From Dasypus novemcinctus (lineage: Eukaryota > Chordata > Mammalia > Cingulata > Dasypodidae): a stretch of 64,000 bases of DNA. The position numbers and the translations under genes are program-made. Each line of letters opens with the position of its first letter. Positions within the stretch are counted from its first letter, which is position 1. The DNA lies in assembly GCF_030445035.2 (NCBI RefSeq), contig NC_080680.1:95795157-95859156 (forward strand). The letters run 5' to 3'. A model generated the notes under the pieces. It made no database searches, was not told where the DNA came from, and worked only from the letters and a program-made list of their open reading frames with translations. Shown here piece by piece: positions 1-12,240 of the stretch.

Positions 1-1100
1 AACAGCTAGTCCCAGCAAATACCTATACAATACAAAACCCAAGAACAACAGAATAAACATTCTTCCAAACGCAGAGGATGAACTGTGTGCCTAACCACAG
101 GTAAGCTTCAATAAATTTAAAATGACTTATCTGGAAATATAAGGATAGATCCTCAGATATTTACACAGAGTAAGACAAAATAAGGACAGGTCTGGGAATA
201 GTTATTAATAGATGGGAAAAACACATCTAGTAGGTAGCAAAGACTGATCTGCAATAGTTCAATGGCATACAGAGGTGATTGCCGTCTCATCAGAATTCAG
301 GGAAATAGTTGATATCATGGTTGAAATACTGTATCCAATATCCATAGTGACTGGTTTTATAGGAATTTGAAAAAAGAAACAAACACCTGGAGACTAATCC
401 TAATGAAGTAGGGCATGAGCTTGAATTCAAGGGCAGGACTCCAAGATTTTCAAAGGGTAAATGAATAATAATGTCAGAATGAGTCTAGATAAGGTATTTA
501 CTTTTAAAAATCCCTAAAGACAGAAAAATTAGAATGAAGTCTTAAACAAAGGAATAAAGTAAATAAACCTTCCTTTAATAACAGTAACCACATGGTGACA
601 GTGTAGAGAAAGAGGAGAGAAAGCTTCTTCGAATTAGATTATACAATACCTGAATCAATTTTTTTTGTAAGGCAATTGGAGATGGCCAGGTATGTTTGGG
701 TATTATCCATTTCATATTCAGATTGAATTTTAAAAACGAGAACTCTAAATGAGGAGCTTAGTCAGCCAAGGTATAAGTTTGCTGGTGAAAAAAGAACATG
801 GGGAAATGTCTATAGTACATACATATTATATATAAATATATAATGCAACACATATATTAATATATAACACATGTAACACATATAATATAAAGATGTGCTA
901 ATATTGAACAAACCTAGAAATTTTGAAAACTTTCCACTTGGTTATAGCATATTATTTTACAAATGTACTGTTGGTTTCTATTTACTGATACTTTAACATT
1001 TTTGCATCAATATTGCTAAGTATTGTTAATTTAAAATTCTCTTTTTTTACCATCCTTATCAAGCTTAGGTATCAATCATATTATATTTTTACCTAAAATG
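1..1100. other. AT-rich intergenic DNA, no gene seen
   Basis: No credible coding region or recognisable repeat. A TA/CA-rich stretch at about 820-900 resembles a degenerate microsatellite. Confidence 0.5.
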
Positions 1101-2335
1101 AATTAGAATGTTTTCCTATATTTTCAATTCTCTGAAAAAATTAATGTATCATTCCAACTCTTTTGCCTGGACTTTGGATAGAGCTCTAAATGAAACCATA
1201 TGAACCTCATTCTATTTTATGGAGTACTTCCTTAACACCTTTTCCATTTTTCTACAGAAATTGATGTGTTCAGACTTTCTATATCAAGTCAGTTTTGGTA
1301 ATATGCATTTCCCTTAAAATTGTTATTTCAGCTAAGTTTTCAAATTTATTTTGCAGAGAGATGTGACTTTGGTATGATTCAGAAGTTTCCAGAGGAAATT
1401 ATTATTGATGTTGTTTACTTTAGTCATATGCATTTTTATAGTCAGCAACCTACTTAATCGTCTATTGTTCATCATTTCTTTATGAATCTTCAAGTTTCTT
1501 ATATGGCCATTTTCATTTTACCTGAAGAATTACTCCTTGGTATTTCTTTGGTATTTCCTCTTGGTATTTCTTTCAATATAGTATGCTCGCATGTGGTTTT
1601 TTTTGCTGTTTGTTTTAGTTTTTATTTTCCTGAAGATATCTTTATTTCACTATCAGTTTTGAAGAATATATTTGCAGATATAATGTTATGAATTGGTAAT
1701 TATTTTTATTTTTCAGTATTTTAAGTATGTCATTCCTTTGTCTTCTGGTTTCTATGAATTTTTTTTTGATATAGTTAAAGAATCAGCTGTCATTCTTTTA
1801 TTGTAGCTTATTTGAGCATTATACATTTTTTAATATGGTGCTTTTATTTTTTATTTTTTTGGTCTTTATTTTTTTAATGTTACATTAAAAAATATGAGGT
1901 CCCCATATACCCCTACTCCCCTCACCCCACTCCTCCACCCATAACAACAATAATATGGTGCTTTTAATATTTTCCCTCTGTGTTTGGATTTCAGCAGTTG
2001 TACTATGATATAATTGTAGGTTTTCTTTATTTACATCCTGCTTTGGGTTTGCAGTTTCGTGAATTTATAGCTTGAATTTATAGCTTCATCAGTTTGGAAT
2101 TGTTGAGACTTGTCCCTTGAAATGTTCCTTTTGACCTCTCTGTCTCTCTCCTGGAATTCCAATAACTGTATTTTAAAAAATTTCCTTGAATTCCAAAATT
2201 TATGTATCCTCATTCCATATAGTCCTTATTTTATACCTCTATGCATTTTATTTTGCACATTTTCTCCTGGTATGTCTTCAAAGTCTTTTTCTTCTTTAAT
2301 TTGCTATGCTACAGCACTTGGATTTTACAGTGCAT
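1100..2335 (-). mobile_element. Antisense L1/HAL1-type LINE fragment
   Basis: T-rich plus strand with the order of phrases typical of antisense LINE sequence around the ORF1/ORF2 boundary: the 'gaatcagctgtcattctt' segment, then 'cagcagttgtactatgata', then 'ctggaattccaataactgta'. No open frame survives, so it is an old fossil. It is interrupted at 1,847-1,950 by a younger insertion. Whether it is HAL1 or an older L1 subfamily is unclear. Confidence 0.6.
1847..1950 (-). mobile_element. 104-bp 5'-truncated L1 3' end with 16-bp target duplication
   Basis: The insert starts on the plus strand with a T-rich tract (the tail of a minus-strand element), followed by the 'aatgttacattaaaaa' and 'gaggtccccatataccc' sequence found in many copies in this window. 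It is flanked by perfect repeats of taatatggtgctttta at 1831-1846 and 1951-1966. Tail plus target duplication show retroposition, and define which end of this widespread repeat is its 3' end. Confidence 0.85.
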
Positions 2336-2745
2336 GAGAGTCAAAGCATAGAGCTTCCACTAGCTTCCCCAGGCACAGTCCTCCCTGGGTGGTTTTATAG
2401 TGGAGTTTCAGGATGAGAAACGTTGCTGTGAAAAGTTTTTACTAGCATTCTAAGGATGAGATTTCTAGAAAGTCCCAGAGGATGGACTTCTCTGTTATCC
2501 ACTGAGTCAAGGCCAAGACCTTTACAACAAGGTCTGAATTTCAGCCTTTGGGAGAGTCCTGTGCTTTGGGTTCTCTGTCTAAGCATTCGGGGTAGTGGCT
2601 GCTCCTTATACCTTTTATTCTTGTATTCTGAAGCATTCTCTTCACTTCTTGCTAGCCAGTTTCATGTTATACTTCATATTAAACTTTCCTTGCTTTACCT
2701 ACTGTGTGGTTTCTCAATCCTGATTGGACTCTGACTAATACAATA
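2336..2745 (+). repeat. LTR-like remnant (uncertain)
   Basis: A more GC-balanced block between AT-rich flanks, ending 'ctctgactaatacaa', an ending common to several ERVL/MaLR-type LTRs. No paired LTR or target duplication is evident. Family assignment is tentative. Confidence 0.3.
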
Positions 2746-3510
2746 CTGTAGAGCAAGAATTCATGAACCTGAAGACAGGTTTTACAGAATAGATAAGTTG
2801 ACTACTGGTGAGAAAGAAGAATAGAAAATTCAAATGAGAATAACACAACTGTGGGACATAGTCAAAAGATAATTAATTATGAAAGGAGAGATAGATTAAA
2901 TTAGAAACAATATTTTATGAAATAATGACTGAGAATTTTCTAAAACGTCATAACAGACAATCCACAAAAAACAAGAAAATATGTTAAACTATCAAGATAA
3001 ATATACAGAAAACTATACTTAAACACAGCATAGCAAAACTACTGAAAATCAAAAACAAATAAAAATCTTTAAAATATCTAGAAAAAAATACATATTTCCT
3101 TCAATCAAGCAACACAAATTGAATCCAAATGGCAATGGAACAACATATTTAAAAGCCTAAAATATATACTTTTACAATATTGACAGTATAACCATTTTAA
3201 ATACCCTTGAAAATGAAGAGAAATAAACACATGTATTAGAAGAAATTTAAAAGAATTTATATATCAATAGATATATATCAATTTATCAATAGACCCACCA
3301 GAAAACAAATATTAAGAATTTTTTCAGACAAAATGAAAATATCCAAAGGAAACAAAGAGACCCAAAACATATCAAAAGAACAAGAAAGAAAAAGAAAAAT
3401 AAGAATAAAAGAAATGAATACCGACAACACAAAATAATAGCTGCGTATTGTGGAGTTTTAAGCTTAGAAAAATTAAAATTCATGGAAAAAATGCAGGAGG
3501 GTGTTTAATA
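2746..3510. other. A-rich intergenic DNA
   Basis: Very A-rich plus strand with no gene. Short open frames here are low-complexity (phenylalanine/leucine-rich on the minus strand). Confidence 0.5.
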
Positions 3511-3514
3511 GAGT

Positions 3515-4650
3515 GTTCTGGAATATTATTCAGCTATAAGAAGAAATGAAATGGGGATGCAAATGACAATATGGATGACCCTTGAAGACACTATGTTGAG
3601 TGAAATAAGCCAGACACAAAAGGACACAATCTTATATGGCCTCACTAATATGAACTAAATACTGTGAGAGAACTCATATAGGTAAACTCTGTAATACAGG
3701 TTACTAGGAGATAGAATGTGGGTTGAAAATGGGAGCTGAGGCTTAATATATGTAGAATTTTTAATAATTTTTATTGTAAAATTGTGTAAATGAATAGAGT
3801 TGATATTAACACATTATAGTGGGTATGACTAACACTGCTGGTTTATAAATGTGATTGTAGCTGAAAGGGGCAGTCTTTGGACATAAACATCAGTTGAAAG
3901 GAAGATAGAAGATAATCTAGGGACTGTGTGACATAGTGATTTGGGTGACGGATGATGATTGTGATTAATAGTATAGATATAAGAACACTCTTCTTTTACA
4001 AAGTTTTAAGACTATGGTGATTTAAAAAAGAATATGGTGATACATGGGAAAATTACACCTAATGTAGCTTATAGCTGATAGTTAAAAGTAATTTTGTAAT
4101 ATTTTTGCAGCAATGGTAAAGAAGATACTATAATGATTCTAAGGGATAGCAATAGGGGAGGTATATAAAGTTATGGGATTTTCCCATTTGGAGTAATGAA
4201 AACATTCTAATCTTGACTGAGGTGATGATAGCACAGCTCTGTGATGAAAATGAGAGCCACTGAATGTATGCTTTGAATGTACTGTGCAAAGCGTGGGGCT
4301 GTGTAACAGTGAGTCCTGTGGTGGAAGTTGGACTGTGGTTAATAGAACAAATATGAAAACATTCTCTCATGAACTATAACAAATACATAATACTAATACA
4401 AGGTGTTAATAATTGGGTAGGTTGAGGGAAAAATATACCAAATACAAGATATATAACTAATAGTAATAGTCTGAAGATTTTCTTTCATAGTTTGTAACAA
4501 ATGTTTCATAATGCAAGGTGGTGGTGGGGTGATGTTTGGGAGCCCTGTATGATTATATGCATGTTTGTTTTGCAAGTTCACAACTTTTACTATATACTTA
4601 TTGTTTATGTATTTTCATATATGATTAATATATTTCAATAACTTTAAAAA
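3515..4650 (+). mobile_element. Sense L1 3' end (ORF2 C-terminus remnant plus 3' UTR)
   Basis: Begins with 'ggaatattattcagctataagaag', the DNA of the ORF2 carboxy-terminal 'MEYYSAI' region, then 'gagtgaaataagccagacacaaaagga', and continues into a noncoding tail ending in an A-rich stretch near 4,640. The reading frame is broken. A similar sense fragment lies at 57.2-57.96 kb. Confidence 0.75.
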
Positions 4651-5110
4651 ATAAAAAGTAGAGATTAACTATTCTGCAGCTCAAGCATATTAAAGAGGGG
4701 TTAAGGTAATAAATTGCATTAGACAGTATACAAGTCAAAAATGTAAGATGCATTCTCTAGAGTAAGCACGAAAAATAACAGTAAAATAATGTATAGCTAG
4801 CAAGTTAATAAATGTGGCAAAATGACTAAAATATATCATTAATCTAAAGAGGGAAATAAAAATCAAAGAAAATATTGAAAAGATGTATTCAATGGAAAAC
4901 GTATAGTAATATGGAAAAAATAAATCAAATAGATCATGATTACATTGTATATAGGCTAAATATTCCAGAATAACAGTAAGATTGCTAATCCAAATAAACA
5001 GAACAAAACCTAAATGTTTACTATGGGCATATCACAGATGGAAGGGCATAGAAAGGTTTAAAATAAAAAAATGGAAAAATAGCATGTAGACCATAACCAA
5101 AAGAAAGTTA
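4650..5110. other. AT-rich intergenic DNA
   Basis: No gene or clear repeat recognised. Confidence 0.4.
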
Positions 5111-5111
5111 A

Positions 5112-5625
5112 TATCAGAAGAGTGCCTACAACTGAAAGCAGGAGGATTGCATCCAGTATCCATGTGGAATCTAAGCCTCCTCTTGACATAGATGTGCAAT
5201 GGACACAACCAATCCAAGGTCCACAGAGAAAATGTGGCATTGGTTGGTGTGGGAAAAGTGGCCAAGGTGGCTGCTGGGTGCGAGGAATAGGAGGAAGAGA
5301 TGAGATGTGGAGGCGTTTTCGGGACTTGGAGTTGTCCTGGGTGGTGCTTCAGGGACAATTACTGGACATTGTAGATCCTCCCAGGGCCCACTGGATGGAA
5401 CGTGGGAGAGTATGGGCTATGATGTGGACCATTGACCATGAGGTGCAGTGATGCCCAGAGATATACTTACCAAATGCAATGGATATGTCATGATGATGAG
5501 AGAGAGTGTTGCTGTGGGGGGAGTGGTGGAGTGGGGGCGGTGGGGTTGAATGGGACCTCATATTTTTTTAATGTAATATTTTTTAAAAAATGAATAAAAA
5601 AAATTAAAAAAAATAAAATAGGAGA
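5112..5625 (+). mobile_element. Xenarthran L1 3'-end copy, sense
   Basis: The mirror image of the minus-strand copies: 'cttggagttgtcctgggtgg', 'ggacattgtagatcctccca', then 'gggacctcatatttttttaatgta' and an A-rich tail ending near 5,625. The short open frames on both strands here are shadows within this repeat. Confidence 0.75.
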
Positions 5626-5789
5626 TATTGCTAGAGATTATGAGAAATGTCTCCTAATTATAAAAGGTGTTTTAAATGAATACCAACTGGCTTCCTGAGG
5701 GGTGGGAGTGGGAGATTTGCATTGTAGAAATTGCCAAATTTCCATGGTATAAATATTCACACCATCCATCTCAGTTTCCCAGCTGTAAT

Positions 5790-6175
5790 CACATATACCA
5801 TGAAATGTGTTGGCTCAACAACAAGAATTTATTGACTCACAGTTGCAGAAGCTAGAAGATTTCCTTCCTCCTGGTTTGGCAGCATTTTGGAGGGTTGGCA
5901 ATCTTTGGCATTCCTTGGCTTTCATGTCATATAATAAGATCCTTTCCTTATTCTTCCAGATTCCATTTATTTCCAGCTTCCCTATGGCTTTTTTTTTTTT
6001 CATGAAACCTCTAGAAATAGGATTAAGGGCCAACCTCATTCAATCAGGCCACTGTCCAACCAAAAATAACATCTTCAAAAGGTACTATTTACAAAGGGGT
6101 TCACATCCACAATAATAATATAATATTAAGAATATTTTTTCTGGGATGCAAAAATCTACCTACCAGACCTACTAT
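5790..6175. repeat. Interspersed repeat, family not identified
   Basis: Contains 'acaagaatttattgactcacagttgcagaagctaga...' and 'ccaacctcattcaatcaggccactg', phrases recurring in mammalian medium-reiteration repeats. No termini could be defined. Confidence 0.4.
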
Positions 6176-6652
6176 GGCAAATTTAAATCAGCCAATGTGA
6201 TGTCATTGAATCTGGTGTTGGAAAGAGATGTGTACATTCAGCTTGCAAGATTAAGCAAGCCAGGTTCAGCATATCACTGCATAAAAAAATCTGAGAGTAA
6301 TATTTCACAATACTAAATTGGTGTACTCAATAACAAAGTTTCAAAATATATAAAAATTTGACATCTAAAGAAGAAATAGAAAAATCAACAATCATAATAG
6401 GAGATATTGAACAAATGAATCTTACGTAAGAGATTGAACAAGAAGATAAAAATTAAATAAGAATAAAGGATAAAAACAACACAAGTAACAAACTTGACCA
6501 AGGTGAAATATTAAGAACAATGTATCAAGCAAGAGCACATACATTCTCTTAAAGTTATATAGAATTGTCAATCCTATATTATTTAAAGGAGATATATCTG
6601 ATAGTGTTCATGACTGGAGAAAACAACAACAAAAAACAGGATTGAGTGATTG
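6176..6652. other. AT-rich intergenic DNA
   Basis: Flank of the receptor pseudogene, with no gene or clear repeat seen. Confidence 0.4.
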
Positions 6653-7586
6653 TCACATAAGGAAGCTAGCCCTATTGGCAACTATTCTCAGAGCTTGTTT
6701 CATGTCTCTATTCTGCAAACTATTTGAAGGGGTTCAGCATGGGGGTAGTTATTGTGTACATCACAGAAGCAATTATGTCCTTGTCATGGGAGTTGATTGA
6801 TAAGGAGAAAAAGTACACACCTGCAAGTGTACCATAGTATAAAGACACCACAAAGAGATGGAAACCTCAGGTAAAAAGTGCTTTGAAGAATCTCTTGGTG
6901 GAGGGGACCTTCAGGACAGTGGTCCCAATGCGACTATAAGAGCCCAAGATACTACATAAAGACAGAATGAAAAGTACTCCCCCCTAGCTGAAGATGGTTA
7001 ACTAATTGAGGGAGGCGTCTGAGCAGGCCAGCTTCAGGAGGGTTGTGAGAGCACAGAAGTGGGTGATGGAACAGTCATCATAGAAGGACAGTTGGGCCGA
7101 AAAGAGAGTGTGCAAAAGTGCATGGGCACAAGAAAAAAACCAGGACCCAGCCACCAACAAGACACACAGCTCCTCCCTCATGATGGTGGTGTAGTGCAGT
7201 GGGTCGCAGATGGCCACATACCTGTCATAGGCCATCGCTGCGAGAAGAAAACTGTCAACAGAAGCAAATAATGTATTAAAATACATCTGGGAAATGCACC
7301 CTGCATATGGGATGAATTTGTGATTTGATTGAATATCCATCAACATCTTTGGGACAGTGACACATGAAAAAGAGACATTAGTGCAGGCTAAGTGGCTGAG
7401 GAAGAAGTATATGGGGGTGTGGAGGCGAGAGTCCAGACTGATGAGCAGGATGATGAGCAGGTTCCCCAGCACTGTGGTGAGGTACATGCCCAGGAAGAGG
7501 GCGAAGAACACGCCCTGCTGCTCTGGCTGGATGGGGAGTCCCAGGAGGAGGAATTCAGACACGCTGCTCTGGTTCTCCCTCTCCAT
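6653..7586 (-). pseudogene. Olfactory receptor pseudogene, OR1J-like
   Basis: Remnant of a seven-transmembrane odorant receptor gene, single-exon like its family. The frame opens at an ATG at 7,584-7,586 ([12 protein letters not shown]) and runs 194 codons with [17 protein letters not shown] and the TM3-4 region in the expected order. It then meets TAG at 7,002-7,004, a second TAG near 6,984, and a TGA in the KALFT segment (TM6 start). A 2-nt deletion just after the NPF of the NPFIY motif shifts the final SLxNRDMK segment. The usual HPLHY after the DRY box reads DPLHY. If repaired it would end about 6,653, normal receptor length (about 310 codons). The N-terminal half is clearly related to the intact receptor at 58.9-59.8 kb, which has the same orientation, so the two are paralogues of one cluster. 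Not functional as a full receptor. Confidence 0.93.
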
Positions 7587-7811
7587 GCTGCTCTTTTGCC
7601 TTTGCTGAAACTAAGGAAAGAGGAAAAAGATCAGAAAACTGGAAATAGTGAACATGGCCATAACATTATGGTCATGTCCTTTTTAGTATGAAAATTATTA
7701 ATTTTTAGTTATATTTTGTTCATTTCTCACAACTTTCTGCCCGTTCTGGCTCCTATGACATATCAAACTCTCACAATAATCAAGAGTTATTTCAAAAAAA
7801 AAAAAAAAACC

Positions 7812-7925
7812 CACAAAAAACCTATTCCAGGCACTATATTAAGTACCTAATATATTAATATATATAGTAGTAAACAAGAAATGCAAAGTCTCTACATTCA
7901 AGAAATTTAAATTTTTATAGCAGAT
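7812..7925. repeat. Possible old L2/MIR-age repeat
   Basis: 'ccaggcactatattaagtac' and 'gtagtaaacaagaaatgcaaagtctctacattcaagaaa' resemble a common ancient mammalian repeat phrase. An A-run at about 7,794-7,809 precedes it. Confidence 0.35.
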
Positions 7926-8130
7926 CAAATCCAAACCTCAGTATTTTACTATGGCTGAAGTGTGAATTGGGCACCATGTAAAAGGGTTGTATAACTCTCT
8001 GAGTTGGACCAGAATTACTAACACTGGTCACAGGTTCACAATGAAATTGGATGTGTCCTAGATGATCAGAGCCATTTAAAATTCTCTGTAACAGAATTGT
8101 TATTCAATTCACATTAACAAATCAACATTA
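7926..8130. other. Intergenic DNA, nothing recognised
   Basis: No gene or repeat signal identified. Confidence 0.4.
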
Positions 8131-8134
8131 ATAA

Positions 8135-8375
8135 TAATGCCAAATACTTATACTTAAAATATACTATGCTAGGCAATATGCCAACCAAGGATTTTAATTC
8201 TAATGAAGTACTCTCTATAGCCCTAATGAATAGATATTTTTATACTCATTTTAGGTATGAGAAAGTAAAAACATGTGTTATTTAGGATGCAAAGGTACAT
8301 GGTTCATACATACAACAGAGGGAATTACAATATAATCTGTCTGACCAGAACCCATGCTCTAGACCACTCTTCATA
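8135..8375 (-). repeat. Antisense MIR remnant
   Basis: Order of degraded MIR phrases on the antisense strand: low-complexity start, 'tttttatactcattttaggtatgagaaa', then 'ctgaccagaacccatgctctagacc'. Heavily diverged, as expected for an ancient SINE. Confidence 0.5.
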
Positions 8376-8479
8376 GAATTCATACCTCTCATTGCTTAGA
8401 ATAAACCAGACACACTGTTATGTCATTACCTTTGTGCAAAATGTCCTTAGCTACCTTGTTAGAAAATTTTACCACTCAT

Positions 8480-9525
8480 CTTTATATATCATACAGTTTA
8501 CAGAGTGTTTTCTCATGATTTAACTTTTCTCCAAACAAAAAGTAGTTATTTAGAGACTGTACAGTATACAAGGCATATATTATGACCTTCATTTTCTGAA
8601 TATGACAACTAGGGCAAAAGAAATAAATAACTTAAATAAAGTGGCTCACCTGAATTTTAGCAATATTGCAGCACCAATTCTCCTTTCATTGGACACACCC
8701 AGGACAACTAAAATTGACTGATGATGCACAATGCCCATCCCAAAAAACAGAGTATGTACACCTGCAAGCATGACAGTTCCATCCATCTGTCCCATGGAAA
8801 CTTACGCCCCTTTCAGTCAGAAACAGAGTGGGCATCACCATCCTAAAATCCTCAAGATTGAGGAATGAACAAATGTAAGGGGAAAAAAACTATGGAGTAA
8901 CGTAGATGTATTATTATTATAGCAATGGAAGATCCTATAATATTGATATAAAGGTAGTGGTCACCAGCGGTTCTGAGATGAGGGACAAGGAAGAATGGGT
9001 GTAGGATGTAGAATTTGGGGGACACTGATATTATTCTAAATGACATTGAAATGATGGCCATGGTCCATTATACTTTTTTGTCAAAACCTGTAAAAATGTA
9101 CAGTGCAAAGTGTAACCGATAATGTAAACATTCACCACGGTTAGTAGCAATGCTTCAATATGTGTTCATCAATTATAATAAATAGAGCACAGTAATGAAA
9201 GATGTTAATGGGGATCAGTGTGGAAGGGGAAAGGGGTGGGGAATATGGGAATGCCCCTGTATTTCCTTTTTTTTTTAATGTTAAAAAGATGACATTTTAT
9301 TATGAGATTCATAACATATGTAGGTATAAAATAGCACAATAGCATGGAATGGGGGAGAATAAGTAAAATTACAGTTTCAAATTTCTTACATTTTATGTGA
9401 AGTGATGCAATATTAATGCATCATATATGTAATCTAAAGATTCTTTAAAAATAAAACAAAATAAAATAAATAAGGTGGCTCAGATGATTGATATTGGATC
9501 CCAAATCTAAGGTTTTTTGGACTGG
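8480..9525 (-). repeat. Antisense MIR-type remnant split by an L1 insertion
   Basis: The left part (8,480-8,648) has 'gaccttcattttctgaatatgacaact' and 'ataacttaaataaagtggctca'. The right part (from 9,468) resumes with 'ggctcagatgattgatattggatcccaaatcta'. Joined, the two follow the normal MIR order, showing that the L1 copy between them arrived later. Confidence 0.5.
8649..9467 (+). mobile_element. Xenarthran L1 3'-end insertion (sense, 819 bp) with 15-bp target duplication
   Basis: Contains the sense version of the recurrent L1 3' sequence ('tcaccatcctaaaatcctca', 'ggtagtggtcaccagcggttctgag', 'gaaagatgttaatggggatcagtgtgg') and ends in an A-rich tail. Flanked by aaataaagtggctca (8634-8648) and aaataaggtggctca (9468-9482), 14 of 15 identical. 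5'-truncated retroposition product. Confidence 0.8.
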
Positions 9526-10004
9526 GAAGTTAAGCTAGAGGTAAGAATTACCAAACACATAGCCCTGAAGAAAGAATAAAGACTAGTATTCTCTCTTAAA
9601 TATAGGAGCATGACAGCAAACCCCATAAAGGGCCATATAATTGCTCAGGGGCACTAGTTGTATCAGTTCATGGCACCAGAAGGACACAGACCTGATATGC
9701 TTAGGTGCAGTTGTTCTCTGACATATGCTATGTCAGCCTGCACCACAAGCTCAGGGATCTCAGAGAAAAATCAGAAGGGATGAACCAACCAGGAACCTTG
9801 ATTCAGGCAGGACCGTGCATGAAGAATGTAGCTGGGTTGTTGCTCTGAGGAGGTGCAGACAGGAGGTTAGGCTGTCACCTTGAGGTATGAAAGGAAGGCT
9901 TTGGTTGGGTTTATTGCTCTGATTTGAATATAATCATCCCCAGATTAGATGAAATAAGGAAACTCCATGACAATACACTGGATTTGGAGAAAGACAACAA
10001 AAAT
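9526..10004. other. Intergenic DNA, no gene
   Basis: Nothing recognised on either strand. Confidence 0.4.
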
Positions 10005-10215
10005 ACTTCTTCTTTACTGAGAACCAATTATACAACAAACATTGTGTTGAATAAATGATATGTGTTGCCTCATTTAATCTTCAAAATAACATTTACCCTT
10101 TATTTACCAGTGAGAAAACACAATCTCAAGAGCTGAGAGTCACTTCCCAAGGACGTAAAGAAATGTAAGGGCCAGAGGAGGGTTGGGCCCAAGGTTGACT
10201 TACTGAGGACACTGA
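10005..10215 (-). repeat. Antisense MIR
   Basis: 'gttgcctcatttaatcttcaaaataac', 'taccagtgagaaaacacaatctcaaga' and 'tcacttcccaaggacgtaaagaaa' follow the antisense MIR consensus order in degraded form. Confidence 0.6.
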
Positions 10216-10900
10216 ACTCTTATGTACCAAAATATGATCCCTGCCCAGTGGTGGAAATGCACATGAATTTGAATAACAGGAAAGGAAATATTTGAGTTCA
10301 GAAGGACCAACCAGAACCTCCTCAAGCACACACATGAAACACACACACACACGCACACTTAAACTGTTGATTGGGGATTTTTAACCACATTTGATCTATA
10401 TCAATCCCAAGAAAAAGACAGTAAGTGTGTGGTTCAGTTTCCAGTGCAGCATATAAATGCACCTCAAATAATTCACAAGATTGAACACAATCACTACACA
10501 CAAACCAACCACATACAAACTCTATTAACTGTAGCATCTCAACACAAACATAAAACACCCAGATACACATTCAAATCAGATAAAATATATATGTAACTCA
10601 TACTCTGAGTCTAGATTCATGCATGCAGAGACACATGCAAAACAACAAAAACATGCAGGTCACATACATCACACAAAAAATCATACAAAAACACATCAAT
10701 TAAACACACTTACCTCTTCACATTCAAGCAATAAACAATGTACATGGTCACAAACACACAACCTCATCTTGGATAAAATTGACAAAGGAAACATATATCT
10801 ACATTTCAAATGTAAATAATTACCACACAGACCCACTGGAAATATACAAGCAGACCTACAGTCAGGCAGAGACACAATTGGCTGCCTAAAGATTTCCAGC
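10216..10900. repeat. CA-rich low-complexity tract
   Basis: Plus strand is dominated by CA/ACA words, with a short (CA)n at about 10,336-10,356 and diffuse 'cacacaaac' and 'catacatcacac' repeats to about 10,860. Short open frames rich in cysteine or histidine/threonine here reflect this composition and are not genes. Confidence 0.6.
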
Positions 10901-11390
10901 TCACCCTTACCTAAGCCAGTCTTTGGTGAACTCTGTACTTTCTGATCCAGTTACTGGAGTTCTTAGCTTTTGTTGAGGACACCAGTAATGTAGGAGTAAG
11001 AGGAATATTTTATATCCACAAATTCTAGAGCTTTCTATGTCTTTGATCTTCAGGGAAACAGGCAGAAGGGTAACATTTTACCAACCATGGGGAAGACTCA
11101 GAAAATATCCCTAAGCTCATGTTTAAGGAATGAATCAAATTAGACTAATTGCCTTCACTTTTCTATCAGACCTTTGGGACAAGCCTTTGCAGGGACTAGA
11201 GGGATTTGGGTAGGAGAGACACAGATATCAGGGACATGCTGAGTTCCTTTCTGCCTGCTTATAGTTCCAGCTGGGAACCAGGAGTGGCTTAGTCCTCCAG
11301 CCTGATGAAGCCAATGCATTCACTCAGCCTTTCCCAACAGCACACTGTGATCCAGATATAGAAAGATCTGGCTGTTGCAAACTTCCACAC
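10901..11390. other. Intergenic DNA, no gene
   Basis: Normal base composition, nothing recognised. Confidence 0.4.
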
Positions 11391-11401
11391 CATTTATTCT
11401 T

Positions 11402-11698
11402 TTTTTCTCTCTCTCTGCTTTTTTAAAATGTTACATTCAAAATAAATGAGGTCCCCATATACCCCCACCCCCCTCACCCCACTTCTCTCACATCAACAAC
11501 CTCTTTCATCATCATGGGATATTCATTGCATTTGGTGAATACATTTTGGAGCACTGCTGCACCACATGGATAATGGTTTACATTGTAGTTCACACTCTCC
11601 CCAAGACCACCCAGTGGGCCATGGCAGGACATACAATGTCCAGCATCTGTCCCTGCAGTACTAATCCAAGACAACTCCAAGTCCTGAAAATGACACAT
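11402..11698 (-). mobile_element. 5'-truncated xenarthran L1 3' end (about 297 bp) with target duplication
   Basis: Starts on the plus strand with a T/CT-rich tract, then 'aaatgttacattcaaaata' and 'gaggtccccatatacccccac', and ends inside the repeat at 'gtcctgaaaatgacacat'. Flanked by catttattctt at 11391-11401 and 11699-11709. Minus orientation, because the tail is on the left. Confidence 0.8.
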
Positions 11699-11859
11699 CA
11701 TTTATTCTTGACACCATGAAAGCATGAATCTTGTTTAACTTCACACATTGCAAGTTTCTTCTCTACACTGGAAGACCCTACAGGGTATGAGGTTTGCATT
11801 TTCTTAGATATGGTAAAGTGGGGATATGTAACCCATGGGTTCAGTACTTAGACAGAATT

Positions 11860-11965
11860 AGATTGGGTTTTGCCAGGCATTAGTTATTGGCTTTGAGTAA
11901 GTAAAGCAACTTCTCCTAGACTTCTTTCATCAGGTGTAAAGTGCATATAATAATTATTGTCATCA
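11860..11965 (+). repeat. MIR fragment (sense)
   Basis: 'ttggctttgagtaagtaaagcaacttctcctagacttctttcatcaggtg...' tracks the sense MIR core phrase for a conserved stretch of about 70 bp, heavily diverged. Confidence 0.5.
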
Positions 11966-12240
11966 TGAAGTAATTAAAATGAAAAAAGTATAACACATAA
12001 AAAACATGTAATAAAAGTCCAATTGTTATACTTGAATCTTTCAATTAAAGATAATTATATTTAACATCATTGATATATTATTGCTATTATATGGATGACT
12101 GAATTGATTAATGGATTATTTACAACTTAATATGACCTAAGAAAGATCTAAGTTGTCTCCACAAAACAAAACATTATGTGATTCCAAATTCAGTAGGTCA
12201 TTCAATGCAACTTTACTTCTCCTTCGTTTAACACATGTTA
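11966..12240. other. AT-rich intergenic DNA
   Basis: No gene or repeat recognised. Confidence 0.35.

Noticed and set aside
5122-5451. Overlapping 109- and 108-codon frames on both strands
   Set aside because: Inside an L1 3'-end copy. Other copies do not keep the frames.
10322-10819. Cysteine-rich minus-strand and His/Thr-rich plus-strand frames
   Set aside because: Products of CA-rich low-complexity DNA.
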